The translations under genes and the position numbers were made by a program. The notes beneath the pieces were generated by a model. The model had not been told where the DNA came from and ran no database searches. It was given only the letters and a program-made list of their open reading frames with translations. Shown in pieces: positions 16,703-24,925 of a stretch of DNA of 64,000 nt (position 1 is the stretch's first letter; each line of letters opens with the position of its first letter). The DNA comes from UBA6022 sp038319685 (GTDB lineage Bacteria; Patescibacteriota; Saccharimonadia; Saccharimonadales; Saccharimonadaceae). The stretch is taken from the NCBI GenBank assembly GCA_038319685.1, contig JBBQDN010000004.1, positions 1-64,000 on the forward strand, in the 5' to 3' direction.

Positions 16703-16730
16703 TCACATATAATATGTTTACTTCCTGCTA

Positions 16731-16763
16731 CTAAAACACCGCCCATTATGGGCGGTGTTTTAG
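16731..16763. terminator. bidirectional terminator between rplT and rnpB
   Basis: A 14-bp stem (CTAAAACACCGCCC/GGGCGGTGTTTTAG) with a 5-base loop and T-runs on both strands, serving both the infC operon and the convergent rnpB gene. Confidence 0.85.
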
Positions 16764-17100
16764 TAGGTAGCTTATCGATAAGCCGGGTTCTGTCGTGGAT
16801 GATCATCTATCTAGTTCATATGTTGCCATACGAATCAAGCGGGTATCGATCTGCGGACGGACCGCCCTTGTGCAAATCTCCTTGCAGCAGACAGGGTTTA
16901 CCTTCTCCGTGCGTCACCGCACGTTGCTGTGGGCTTTTACCCCACTCGTTTCACCTTTTCCCTTTTGACAGGGTAGTTTCGTTTCTGTGGCACTTTCCCT
17001 AGAGTCACCCCCGGTCGCCGTTAGCGACTGTCACTGTCCTATGCTGCCCGGACTTTCCTCTTGTTTTTGCAAACAAGCGATCATCTAACAAGCTACCTAC
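16763..17100 (-). ncRNA. rnpB: RNase P RNA
   Basis: Catalytic RNA that trims tRNA 5' leaders. The ends pair (GTAGGTAGCTT with AAGCTACCTAC). The conserved core is present: GAGGAAAGTCCGGGC near the 5' side, then AGGGTGAAACGG-like and AAACCC segments, and ACAGAACCCGGCTTA near the 3' end. About 338 nt, type A-like. A TATAAT box sits just upstream (17106-17111) with a weak -35. It also matures tRNA-Pro, whose gene lies less than 1 kb away. Confidence 0.95.
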
Positions 17101-17113
17101 GAACTATTATACG

Positions 17114-17986
17114 CTATCCGCCTTCCGTGTGAGCGTTTAAAATTTTATTTACCATTCCATCCGCAAGTTGATTAAACTCACGGTGAATATGACTAAACGT
17201 CACTTTATCAAATTTAGTCACTAAATCCTTGACTCTTTCGTTAATTGGCCACAGCTCTCGATTTTTAATCGTATAGATACCATTCATCTGGTTAACGACA
17301 AGCATACTATCGAGTCTGAAGTCAACCGTTTTTACACCAAGTTCCAAAGCCTTTTCGAGACCGAGCCGAAGTCCATGGTACTCTGCCTGGTTATTTGTGG
17401 TAATACCTAGATACATCCCTCCTTGATGGAGGACGTTCTCCTGACTGTCCATAATGATATAGCCCGATGCGGACGGGCCCGGATTACCGCGTGATCCTCC
17501 ATCAGAATAAATGATTGCGTGAATAATATTTGTTGTATTTGTCACATCATTACTGATCAATATGTCTTGCTTAACAGAGGTTATAAATTGTTGTGATATT
17601 CCCAACAAAAGCTTTGTTGATTCAGTTAATTCTTCTTGGTGTATTTCTGACATCTTTTGCCAATGATAGTGATCATAGTTTTGACTAAGGTTAATAGGCT
17701 TATTACCCGATAGGCCGACAAGATAGAGTATAAAAACATATTGTATGTCTCGGTCGTCGTGATCAATATAGGTCAGCACGTCAAAAAGCTGGGCCGTTTG
17801 CGTGATCAATGTCGTAGTTTGTTCGATGTAGGCTGTCAGCGCATCTTCAGGTTGTTCGCCGTAGCCAAGCTTTCCACCGGGTAATTCATATCTACCCAGG
17901 ATACTGTCACGACCATTTGCGCGCTTTAAAAGTAATGTTTTGTTATCTTTGCGGATAATAGCGCGGACAGATATAAGTTGTTTCAA
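17114..17986 (-). CDS. Nudix-like domain fused to ribonuclease HI
   Basis: A 290-residue two-domain protein. Residues 1-130 have a Nudix fold, but the Nudix box is damaged: Gly38 and Glu44 are there, while the REUxEE part reads AYIEQT, so hydrolysis is unlikely. Residues 155-285 are RNase HI, with all four acidic catalytic residues visible: Asp162 (YSDGGSRGNPGP), Glu202 (NNQAEYHGL), Asp226 (RLDSMLVVNQM) and Asp276 (FNQLADGMVN). It should cut RNA in RNA:DNA hybrids; the dead Nudix part may bind nucleotides or guide the enzyme. The start codon is TTG, only 15 nt after the tRNA-Pro 3' end, so tRNA and mRNA probably share a transcript. Confidence 0.87.
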   Translation of the reverse strand: MKQLISVRAIIRKDNKTLLLKRANGRDSILGRYELPGGKLGYGEQPEDALTAYIEQTTTLITQTAQLFDVLTYIDHDDRDIQYVFILYLVGLSGNKPINLSQNYDHYHWQKMSEIHQEELTESTKLLLGISQQFITSVKQDILISNDVTNTTNIIHAIIYSDGGSRGNPGPSASGYIIMDSQENVLHQGGMYLGITTNNQAEYHGLRLGLEKALELGVKTVDFRLDSMLVVNQMNGIYTIKNRELWPINERVKDLVTKFDKVTFSHIHREFNQLADGMVNKILNAHTEGG

Positions 17987-18001
17987 TATAGTTCTTTCTT
18001 T

Positions 18002-18077
18002 TGGTCAGGGTAACAAGATTTGAACTTGCGACCTCACGGCCCCCAGCCGTACGCGCTACCAACTGCGCCATACCCTG
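18002..18077 (-). tRNA. tRNA-Pro (GGG anticodon)
   Basis: A 76-nt cloverleaf. The acceptor stem is CAGGGTA/TACCCTG, discriminator A, CCA encoded. The anticodon loop CTGGGGG gives GGG, reading CCC/CCU proline codons. The T-loop GTTCAAATC is standard. It lies 15 nt upstream of the Nudix-RNase H gene and just downstream of a candidate 6S-like RNA on the same strand. Confidence 0.95.
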
Positions 18078-18089
18078 TTAATCATAATC

Positions 18090-18242
18090 AAAAAGTCCCA
18101 GAGCTAACTTTCGACGCTCGATATTCCCCGCCATAAGGCAAAGGTGGGTATTCTCAAATCACTTCCTCGGAAATGAATCATTTGAATTCCCTATCTATAT
18201 GATATTCAGGAAAATCATGCGCGCCTATGTTGCTCTGGGACT
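18090..18242 (-). ncRNA. candidate 6S-like structured RNA
   Basis: The RNA is closed by a perfect 11-bp stem between its ends (AGTCCCAGAGC with GCTCTGGGACT). Inside, a nested helix (TCAAAT/ATTTGA around TTCC/GGAA) and CCCGCC/GGTGGG pair, leaving open internal loops. The 3' stem is followed at once by TTTTTGATT. The predicted start from an extended -10 promoter coincides with the first base of the stem. A long rod of about 150 nt with open bubbles closed by its ends is the plan of 6S RNA, which binds RNA polymerase, but I see no decisive primary-sequence match, so another RNA family is possible. Confidence 0.5.
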
Positions 18243-18247
18243 CTTTT

Positions 18248-18256
18248 ATTATATCA
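18248..18256 (-). promoter_or_regulatory. extended -10 promoter of the 6S-like RNA
   Basis: TGATATAAT on the minus strand: a perfect TATAAT with the TGn extension and no good -35 box. The start predicted 7 nt downstream falls on the first base of the RNA's closing stem. Confidence 0.65.
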
Positions 18257-18261
18257 CTTTG

Positions 18262-18897
18262 CTACGATGCAATACCGAAAATACGACTAAATATATCGAT
18301 AAAAAATGACAGTGCCGAACCCATAAAAACACCTATGGGACGACTGGCGATAAGAACAAGTACGAATACGACGACAATCCCAAAACGCTCGACTGTCTCC
18401 ATTCCCCTCCGTACAAATTCTGGAGCAAGTGCGTATATAACTCTTGACCCGTCAAGTGGTGGGACTGGAAGCATATTAAAAATAAAGAATCCAAGATTCA
18501 CTAGAACGGCCGTCGTCAGTATCTGTGCGACAAGACCACTAGAAGGAGCCCCCAGGAGCGCATAGACGCCGAATAGAACAAATGCTAGCACGAAGTTTGT
18601 CAGTGGTCCCGCAAACGCTACCAGTGCCGCACCCCATTCATCATAGCGGAGACGTGCTGGGTTAAAAGGCACTGGCTTTGCCCCGCCAAATACCGGCGCA
18701 CCCACCGCCGCAAGCATCAGTGGCAGTAGGATCGTAAGAAACGGATCAATATGCTTAACAGGATTCAACGTCAGACGTCCTTCGATTTTTGCCGTATCGT
18801 CACCCAGAAAATAAGCTGCAAAGCCATGCATTGCCTCGTGAAGCGTCATAGAAATCAAGACTGTTCCGAGTACAATGACAATATAACCAACATCCAT
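18262..18897 (-). CDS. site-2 protease family membrane metalloprotease (M50)
   Basis: A 211-residue intramembrane zinc protease. The HExxH site is LHEAMH at residues 19-24 in the first membrane helix, and the third zinc ligand is in NMLPVPPLDGSR (near 147). About five membrane spans. No PDZ domain, so it belongs to the minimal form seen in many Gram-positive and CPR bacteria. The family clips membrane-bound regulators or leftover signal peptides; the substrate is unknown here. It stands upstream of the 6S-like RNA on the same strand. Its stop lies inside or close to that RNA's promoter region. Confidence 0.9.
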   Translation of the reverse strand: MDVGYIVIVLGTVLISMTLHEAMHGFAAYFLGDDTAKIEGRLTLNPVKHIDPFLTILLPLMLAAVGAPVFGGAKPVPFNPARLRYDEWGAALVAFAGPLTNFVLAFVLFGVYALLGAPSSGLVAQILTTAVLVNLGFFIFNMLPVPPLDGSRVIYALAPEFVRRGMETVERFGIVVVFVLVLIASRPIGVFMGSALSFFIDIFSRIFGIAS

Positions 18898-18917
18898 ATG
18901 ACTTTATTATACAGGAT

Positions 18918-19628
18918 TTAGTATTCCGATTCGTCGTAATAAAATTCTCGCTCTAGAAATGGTTGGCAGCCATCGATTGCAACCGTCATGTCGTCGACAC
19001 TTGTAAATCGTTTTGATTGAATGCTAAACTCTGCTTCGGTCATCCATCGATTGACGCCGCCCTCGAACCGTCTGGTTAATTTACCACTATAATTCACACC
19101 GTAGACACAGAAGAATAGCTTATCTTCAAGCAATTTTCCGCTGACCTTGTCAAAATCACGTTTGTGATAGAGCAGCTTAAACTCAAGGTCCGCTTCGAGA
19201 CCGGCTTCTTCGAATAGTTCACGTTTTGCCGCATCAATCACCGACTCACCCCAGCGTATCTTGCCACCAAGTCGCCCCCAGAAATCAAAGTAAGGGTTCT
19301 TTTTACGCTGCTGGTAGAGAAACTCCCGCTCACCTTTGGTGTTCTTGCGTTCCAGAATGATAACTACCGACACCTTTGGTTGCTTTTCAATCTCGTTTTC
19401 ATCCGTATCCATACGATTGGCATACTCTTTACCTTTACGGCTCAGCTTGTAGTGCCCTTCACCTTTTTGCACATAATCCTCATCGAGAAGCTTTTTAATA
19501 TGAAAATTAAAATGATCACTCGAAAGACCTGTCATTTTCTGCAGCTCAGCGAACCCTGCCTGTGGTGTAAACAGTAGATGTCGCATGATCGCAATCTGTG
19601 CTGGATGGGCATTTGGTTCATAGCTCAT
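18918..19628 (-). CDS. winged-helix + Nudix hydrolase
   Basis: A 236-residue protein with an N-terminal winged-helix region (about 5-70, including AELQKMTGLSSDHFNFHIKK, ArsR/MarR-like) and a C-terminal Nudix domain. The Nudix box is intact: GGKIRWGESVIDAAKRELFE followed by EAGLE. The enzyme should hydrolyse a nucleoside diphosphate linked to some group; the fused DNA-binding part suggests a sensor-regulator, as in NrtR. I chose the ATG at 19628, which has AAGGAG at the right distance; an in-frame ATG 15 codons earlier lacks one. It is the second Nudix protein within 2.5 kb, and the active one. Confidence 0.82.
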   Translation of the reverse strand: MSYEPNAHPAQIAIMRHLLFTPQAGFAELQKMTGLSSDHFNFHIKKLLDEDYVQKGEGHYKLSRKGKEYANRMDTDENEIEKQPKVSVVIILERKNTKGEREFLYQQRKKNPYFDFWGRLGGKIRWGESVIDAAKRELFEEAGLEADLEFKLLYHKRDFDKVSGKLLEDKLFFCVYGVNYSGKLTRRFEGGVNRWMTEAEFSIQSKRFTSVDDMTVAIDGCQPFLEREFYYDESEY

Positions 19629-19714
19629 AGTATTCTCCTTATTATGTCGTATACCTCGTATCAAACCAAGCATAACGAAATGGCTGTTTTATGGATAGTA
19701 AAGTCAACTTCACC

Positions 19715-19743
19715 TTGACGATTAATCTAAAAAAAGCTATACT
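19715..19743 (+). promoter_or_regulatory. rpmB promoter
   Basis: TTGACG, a 17-nt spacer and TATACT, with a leader of about 28 nt before the L28 gene. Confidence 0.8.
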
Positions 19744-19777
19744 GATACAGATTGTAAAAAATAAGTGAGAAATAATT

Positions 19778-19981
19778 ATGGCAGCACGATGTGAACTAAC
19801 TGGAAAAGGCAAACAATTTGGCAACAATGTCAGCTTTTCTTTGCGTCGCACGAACCGAGTCTTTAAGCCTAATCTCCAAAAGAAAACTTTTGAAGTTGAA
19901 GGCCAAAAAGTCACGATGATCCTGTGTACTCAAGCAATTCGTACGCTTAAGAAAAAAGGCATCCTCCAAAAAGCTAGCTAA
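19778..19981 (+). CDS. rpmB: 50S ribosomal protein L28
   Basis: A 67-residue basic protein with the L28 start (MAARCELTGKGKQFGNNVSF), FSLRRTNRVFKPNLQ and the C-terminal CTQAIRTLKKKG. A single-gene unit with its own promoter and terminator. It has only one Cys of the zinc pair seen in some L28 N-termini, so it appears to be the zinc-free type. Confidence 0.96.
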   Translation: MAARCELTGKGKQFGNNVSFSLRRTNRVFKPNLQKKTFEVEGQKVTMILCTQAIRTLKKKGILQKAS

Positions 19982-19995
19982 TGATTCTAAGTAAT

Positions 19996-20025
19996 AAAAT
20001 AACCTCTCGATCGAGAGGTTATTTT
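19996..20025. terminator. bidirectional terminator, perfect 30-bp palindrome
   Basis: AAAATAACCTCTCGA directly followed by its exact complement, between convergent rpmB and the metallo-beta-lactamase-fold gene. Confidence 0.85.
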
Positions 20026-20039
20026 ATTTGGCATTGATA

Positions 20040-20675
20040 TTAGCTACGAGTTATCTCGATAACCGTTAATACAACGGGTAACATTGCAGCTGATTTGAGT
20101 TTATATTTTGCAACTGCTTCAACAGGGGCACCAAGCTCTTTGGTAAATGTCTCGAGCACGTCCTGCGGAACTTCGTATGTCAGACCCTTATCGGCGTAGT
20201 GAGTCGGAATAACTACTTTCGGGTCAATCTGGCGCACTAACGAAGCGGCCGAGGTAGCATCAAGCGTGTAACCGCCACCCCCAACTGGCAAGATCAGAAT
20301 ATCAAGCACGCCAAGTGCCTCAAGCTGATCTTCGGACAGCTTTGGTGCGATATTACCGATTACACCAATACGGGCCTCGCCAACCTCTATGCGATAGATG
20401 GTACTAAGCTGTTCGACATCAGGCGTATCAACATGTCGCTGAGCCGTCATACCTTTAACTGAAAAATCAGCAGTTTCGTATTCACCCGGACCTTCGATAA
20501 GTATGCGGGCATCGGGATGCTTTGTCGCAAAGCACGCTTCTGTAGCGATTTCAACCGCATCTTTAACAGAAACATCTTTTAGCCCGACTACCGACATCGC
20601 AGGATCGATGATAGCTGACGCTTTCTTTGTCGTGATAACAATCGTGTTACCACCTTTATATTCAATATCAAACAT
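20040..20675 (-). CDS. metallo-beta-lactamase-fold protein (UlaG-like, degenerate metal site)
   Basis: A 211-residue protein of the beta-lactamase-like hydrolase family. It shows the start of the fold (FDIEYKGGNTIVITTKKASAIIDP), a GPGEYE motif near 63 and a PTHYAD motif near 175. The HxHxDH zinc motif is absent; this shortened pattern is common in a family conserved in CPR and other bacteria, whose activity is unproven. The gene upstream (winged-helix/nucleotidyltransferase-like) ends nine bases before its start, so they form a two-gene operon. Confidence 0.75.
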   Translation of the reverse strand: MFDIEYKGGNTIVITTKKASAIIDPAMSVVGLKDVSVKDAVEIATEACFATKHPDARILIEGPGEYETADFSVKGMTAQRHVDTPDVEQLSTIYRIEVGEARIGVIGNIAPKLSEDQLEALGVLDILILPVGGGGYTLDATSAASLVRQIDPKVVIPTHYADKGLTYEVPQDVLETFTKELGAPVEAVAKYKLKSAAMLPVVLTVIEITRS

Positions 20676-20684
20676 TGTTTTCTC

Positions 20685-21278
20685 CTATTTCTGCAATTTC
20701 AGCATATTATCTTGATCAACGAGTACAGCATGCTTACCAGCGAGTATCTCCGTAATAAATTTATCACGAACGCTCAATCGATAATAGAACTCGTCATACG
20801 TCATGACCGTATAGTTTAGTTCTCTTGCCTCTTGTTTTTCGATATCTTTCATTGTGGTCTTGACCTTTGCTGGGACCACCTCACCGACAATCAGTAAATC
20901 AACATCACTCGTCGATCCTTTGACCAGTACTCCTGCAACAAGCGCCATTCGAATACCTGTTAGCGCCTTGATGCGATCCTGCCATGAACTTACGGTTCCG
21001 GCATCAGTCGATGCTTCAACCCGTTCATCAGCAAATATGGCGCGAAACGGCACGTAGAACTCGTAGCGTTGATTAATTTCGTAATATAGCTTGTTATCAG
21101 CGCTATCGCTCGTAATCACTCCGACTTCAAGTAGGTTTGATAATTCCCGACGAACTGAATTTATTTGTTCATCAATCAGTCGTGTTATCTCACGAACATA
21201 AAATGCCTTGCCTGGATTATTTAAAAACAGGTGGAGTAATTTTACCCGAGTTTTTGAACCAAATAGTGCGTCAATCAT
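20685..21278 (-). CDS. winged-helix protein with nucleotidyltransferase-like domain
   Basis: A 197-residue protein. The N-terminal 75 residues form a winged helix (FYVREITRLIDEQINSVRRELSNL with a basic recognition region). The second half holds a nucleotidyltransferase-like segment (LVKGSTSDVDLLIVGEV near 120) keeping a GS...DxD pattern, as in minimal nucleotidyltransferases of toxin-antitoxin type. It may be a transcription regulator that senses or modifies a nucleotide. It lies immediately upstream of the beta-lactamase-fold gene, probably co-transcribed. Confidence 0.7.
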   Translation of the reverse strand: MIDALFGSKTRVKLLHLFLNNPGKAFYVREITRLIDEQINSVRRELSNLLEVGVITSDSADNKLYYEINQRYEFYVPFRAIFADERVEASTDAGTVSSWQDRIKALTGIRMALVAGVLVKGSTSDVDLLIVGEVVPAKVKTTMKDIEKQEARELNYTVMTYDEFYYRLSVRDKFITEILAGKHAVLVDQDNMLKLQK

Positions 21279-21326
21279 TCCCTATGCTCGTATAACTTTC
21301 GTGTTCTTACTATAACATGGCCAGAA

Positions 21327-22202
21327 CTAGTTGGCGAGCATTTGTGTCAGGTATATCTTTGCCTGATCAAGACTCAGCCATAAAGTATGCGGACTGCGAC
21401 GCAGCCAGGTCAGTTGACGTTTCGCCAATTGACGATCAAGTGTTGTAAATTTTTCTTTAACTTGATCGATAGTAAGATCATTTTCCAGATAGGAATGTAC
21501 GAGCCGGTAGACATTTGCAGTCATCGCCTCACTTTCCCAGCCATACTTTTTGCCCAACATAGTAGCTTCATCGACAACACCATTGTCAAATAATTGTTCG
21601 GTCCTTTCGCTAATTCTGTGATGTAAGATCTCTTTATCTGTTGCTATTCCTACCACGTAAGAGTCTTCAATCGGGTTAGATCTTCTTGTGGTAGTTGTGC
21701 TTTTTTGTTCGATTGCCCGAATAACATAACGCTTATTTTTATTGTTTTCAGGTAAAATAACGTAGTTATCTTTACAATATCGATATAATTCCTCCAAATT
21801 CATACTTTCCAACCGAGCGCGTCGCTTTTCGTCGACAGGTGGACCAAATGAATAACCGAAAAGAACCGCATCGACATAGAGACCGGTGCCACCAACAAGA
21901 AACGGCACATGTCCTCGCGCACGAATCTCGACAATCTTTTGATCAGCGTATGCCTTAAAATCAGCCACACTAAAGTAATCGCCTGGTTCACATACATCTA
22001 GACCCCAATGTGGAACAAGTTCCTGCTCTGCGCGCGTCGGCTTGGCGGTTCCGATGTCCATAGCTTTATATATCGTTCTCGAATCAGCACAAATAATCTC
22101 ACCACCAAATCGCTGGGCTAACTCAATCGCAAGACCTGTTTTGCCACTCGCTGTTGGACCAACAATGACAATAAGCGGCAGTACTATATCTGAGGATGCC
22201 AT
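21327..22202 (-). CDS. miaA: tRNA dimethylallyltransferase
   Basis: MiaA adds a dimethylallyl group to A37 of tRNAs that read UNN codons, using dimethylallyl diphosphate. The 291-residue protein has the P-loop GPTASGKTGLA (13-23), ADSRTIYKAMDIGTAKP, the GGTGLYVDA segment near 100 and the C-terminal RQLAKRQLTWLRR region. The C-terminal half is a little shorter than in E. coli (316). Last gene of the thrS operon; its start overlaps the end of the ATL gene by 19 nt. Confidence 0.95.
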   Translation of the reverse strand: MASSDIVLPLIVIVGPTASGKTGLAIELAQRFGGEIICADSRTIYKAMDIGTAKPTRAEQELVPHWGLDVCEPGDYFSVADFKAYADQKIVEIRARGHVPFLVGGTGLYVDAVLFGYSFGPPVDEKRRARLESMNLEELYRYCKDNYVILPENNKNKRYVIRAIEQKSTTTTRRSNPIEDSYVVGIATDKEILHHRISERTEQLFDNGVVDEATMLGKKYGWESEAMTANVYRLVHSYLENDLTIDQVKEKFTTLDRQLAKRQLTWLRRSPHTLWLSLDQAKIYLTQMLAN

Positions 22203-22495
22203 CGTCGCTCCTTAAAATCAGTAATCCGATAATCAACGACTGTAAACCCCTCAGCTTCGAGTACCTGCCTATGCCCCTCTTTACCATCATAATAACCACT
22301 CGCACAATCACCAAAACGATTCACAACTCGATGCCACGGTAGATCTGTTGGTCCAAAATGCGCCAGTCCCCCGACAATTCGAGCCGCATGCGCATGACCG
22401 CATAGCGCCGCAATATCACCATAGGTCATCACGCGACCTACAGGTATCTGTGCGACAAGTTCATATACGCTCGATTTAAAGCTATCGTTTTGCAA
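22184..22495 (-). CDS. alkyltransferase-like (ATL) DNA-binding protein
   Basis: A 103-residue relative of the DNA-binding domain of O6-methylguanine-DNA methyltransferase: VPVGRVMTYGDIA-like helix-turn-helix and RIVGGLAH. The active-site PCHR is PWHR here (near residue 54), so the acceptor cysteine is replaced by Trp. Such ATL proteins bind alkylated guanine and hand it to nucleotide excision repair but cannot transfer the alkyl group. Overlaps the nucleotidase gene upstream and miaA downstream, as expected for an operon. Confidence 0.88.
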   Translation of the reverse strand: MQNDSFKSSVYELVAQIPVGRVMTYGDIAALCGHAHAARIVGGLAHFGPTDLPWHRVVNRFGDCASGYYDGKEGHRQVLEAEGFTVVDYRITDFKERRWHPQI

Positions 22496-23081
22496 TTTCC
22501 GCTACCTTTTGTTCAACTTCATCCCAATTATCACAGCGAACGACACCCTCGGGACTAGCTTCGGACCTATTCCACGGATAATCACCAAAATGGAGCGCAC
22601 CGCCGAGAGTAAGTCCGTGTTCAAGTGCCGAAGTGAGATGCTTCACATTATCATCGATTAATATATCTGCGTGTAGTCGTTTGCAAACCTCACCCTTTGA
22701 CAATCCACCATCACCTACATGCTCCACCGACATAAAGCATTTATGGAGATAATCATTCAACATCGTCATTGTCACCTCTGTAATCGCTTCGTCACGCGCT
22801 GTCACGAGATGCAGCTCATGATGCGCCGCCAATCGACGGACCGCACTAATAGCATCATCAAATGGCTGAAGCACTGCGTACTCCTTTGACGCCTGAATAT
22901 CCGTTAAGCGCCCTAGGATAACCTTTTTATCCTCCGAACCCCATGCGCCACTACCCGAATCATGAGACCCCCCAATGGTGACATGAGTTTTATACAGCCT
23001 ATTATACTCATCCACTAAATATGGAGTGGTCGAGATAAGAACATCGTCACAGTCAATAGCAATGATTAAACGCCGTGTCAT
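22482..23081 (-). CDS. HAD-type 5'-nucleotidase (deoxyribonucleotidase-like)
   Basis: A 199-residue HAD-superfamily phosphatase. Motif I is IDCDDVLISTT (8-18, nucleophile and acid Asp), a threonine in LVTARDE (near 93) is motif II, and ILIDDNVKH (near 140) is motif IV. Family relatives are 5'(3')-deoxyribonucleotidases and NLI-interacting phosphatases that clear nucleotides. It overlaps the ATL gene by 14 nt and the thrS stop by one base. A link between threonyl-tRNA synthetase and nucleotide disposal is not obvious. Confidence 0.75.
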   Translation of the reverse strand: MTRRLIIAIDCDDVLISTTPYLVDEYNRLYKTHVTIGGSHDSGSGAWGSEDKKVILGRLTDIQASKEYAVLQPFDDAISAVRRLAAHHELHLVTARDEAITEVTMTMLNDYLHKCFMSVEHVGDGGLSKGEVCKRLHADILIDDNVKHLTSALEHGLTLGGALHFGDYPWNRSEASPEGVVRCDNWDEVEQKVAEIAKR

Positions 23082-24898
23082 TACAGGGTCTGTAGATATT
23101 CCGCTAACTGATCAAGTGCTATTTTGTTCTCACCTGACTGCGTACGGACACTCACTTCACGCGCTTCTTTGTCCTGTGGACCGACAATCAGCTGGACTGG
23201 GATTTTCCAATTAGTTGCTTCGCGGATCTTTTTGCCAAGTGATTCGTTACGATCGTCGCGCGTGAATCGAAGTTCGTTGTATTTTAATGGCTTCATCAAT
23301 ACAGTCGTTGATAATACCGACTCAATTTCCTCAACGTAATCCAGCACTGTGTCATTAATCGTTAAAATACGGATCTGTTCTGGGGCGAGCCATAACGGCA
23401 ACCAACCAGCAGTTTTTTCCAATAAAAATCCAATAAATCGCTCGTAAGAACCAAGGATCGCACGATGAATAATCAATGGGTGTGATTTTTGACTATCTTC
23501 ATTTATATAGGTAATATCCATGCGTTGCGGAACAAGTATATCAACCTGTGAAGTCGCAATCGTATCTTCCTTGCCAGATACATTCCGTGTCTGAATATCA
23601 ATTTTTGGACCATAAAAGGCCGCTTCGCCCTCTGCTTCGACGAAATTAACTCCGAATTCACGCATCGCCTGACGAATTGACTCACCCGCATCTTCCCATA
23701 CTGCTTTATCTCCGGCATATTTATCTTTTGCAAAATCAGGAAGTGAGAGCCTGAACCAATAATCTTTAATGTCCATCACATCATACACAGACTTAAATAG
23801 CTCGAGTACTTTAATGAATTCGTCTTTTAGCTGTTCGGGACGAACATAGATATGTGAATCATTCTGAGTAATAGGCCCCCTTACGCGAATTAAACCACTG
23901 AGCGTACCTGACATTTCCTTTCGGTAATCTCGACCAACCTCTGCTAGCTTGAGCGGTAGATCACGGTAACTCACCACTAAGCGCTCGTAAATCATATGGT
24001 GATGCGGGCAGTTCATGGGCTTCATATAAAACGTTTGCCCTTCATCATCCTGAAGTTTATACATATCTTCGCTATAGTAGCTTGCGTGTCCGGAGCGAAT
24101 ATACAAATCCTCCTGTGAAAGTACCGGTGTTTCGACGTACTGGTAACCCCTTGCCTCTTCTTCTTGACGCATATAGCGGATAAGGAGGTTTTTGAGCTGT
24201 TCACCTTTTGGCATCATAAGTGGCAAACCAGACCCGACAGTATCCGACATGAAATAGATTCCAAGCTGAGGACCAAGAATACGGTGATCGCGAAGCTTTG
24301 CCTGTTCTAACATTTCAAGATGAGCATCAAGTTGCTCCTGAGTTTCGAAAGCAACACCATATATTCGCTGCATCTGTGGATTTTTCTCATTACCGCGCCA
24401 GTACGCGCCGGCCACGCGAAGGAGTTTAAATGCACCAACATCTTTGGTGTTTGCCACGTGTGGCCCACGACATAGATCAGTGAAAATACCGTTCTTGTAA
24501 AAAGATACGTTTTCAACAGCGGCGTCACCATCAGCCGCCAGACCCAGCTCTGCGCTATCGAGATCTTTGGCGACCGTTGTACCGGATCGCTTCAAATCAT
24601 TAAGCAGTTCTTCTTTATACGGCTGGTTGTTTTCGCGCGCCCAGTCAATTGCCTGATCTACCGGCATCTCAAATCGCTCGAAATCATCACCGTATTCAAT
24701 AATCCCCCGCATGGTTTTTTCGATTTTACCAAAGTTTGCTTCGGAAATTTTTTTCTCACCGAGGTCGATATCATAGTAGAAACCATTATCTACCACCGGA
24801 CCAACACCAAACTTGGCTTCCGGCCAAAGTTTCTGAATTGCCGCCGCAGTAATATGCGCTAAGCTGTGTCGCATTGCATGTAGTTGTTCGTCGTTCAT
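23081..24898 (-). CDS. thrS: threonyl-tRNA synthetase, no TGS domain
   Basis: Class II synthetase that charges tRNA-Thr. The 605 residues begin directly with the editing domain (HSLAH near residue 11, zinc-site CRGPH near 145); the N-terminal TGS domain of standard ThrRS is missing. The catalytic domain carries CPHHHMIYE (zinc Cys and His), the motif 2 arginine region GLIRVRGPITQND and motif 3 HRAILGSYERFIGFL. The anticodon-binding domain ends the protein. AAAGGAG precedes the ATG. It is first in the operon thrS-nucleotidase-ATL-miaA and is controlled by a T-box leader. Confidence 0.96.
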   Translation of the reverse strand: MNDEQLHAMRHSLAHITAAAIQKLWPEAKFGVGPVVDNGFYYDIDLGEKKISEANFGKIEKTMRGIIEYGDDFERFEMPVDQAIDWARENNQPYKEELLNDLKRSGTTVAKDLDSAELGLAADGDAAVENVSFYKNGIFTDLCRGPHVANTKDVGAFKLLRVAGAYWRGNEKNPQMQRIYGVAFETQEQLDAHLEMLEQAKLRDHRILGPQLGIYFMSDTVGSGLPLMMPKGEQLKNLLIRYMRQEEEARGYQYVETPVLSQEDLYIRSGHASYYSEDMYKLQDDEGQTFYMKPMNCPHHHMIYERLVVSYRDLPLKLAEVGRDYRKEMSGTLSGLIRVRGPITQNDSHIYVRPEQLKDEFIKVLELFKSVYDVMDIKDYWFRLSLPDFAKDKYAGDKAVWEDAGESIRQAMREFGVNFVEAEGEAAFYGPKIDIQTRNVSGKEDTIATSQVDILVPQRMDITYINEDSQKSHPLIIHRAILGSYERFIGFLLEKTAGWLPLWLAPEQIRILTINDTVLDYVEEIESVLSTTVLMKPLKYNELRFTRDDRNESLGKKIREATNWKIPVQLIVGPQDKEAREVSVRTQSGENKIALDQLAEYLQTL

Positions 24899-24925
24899 TG
24901 TATTCTCCTTTTTAAGTAAATAAAA

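Noticed and set aside
18090..18242. SRP (4.5S) RNA
   Set aside because: The conserved SRP domain IV core (GGTCAGG ... GGAAGCAGCC type) is missing.
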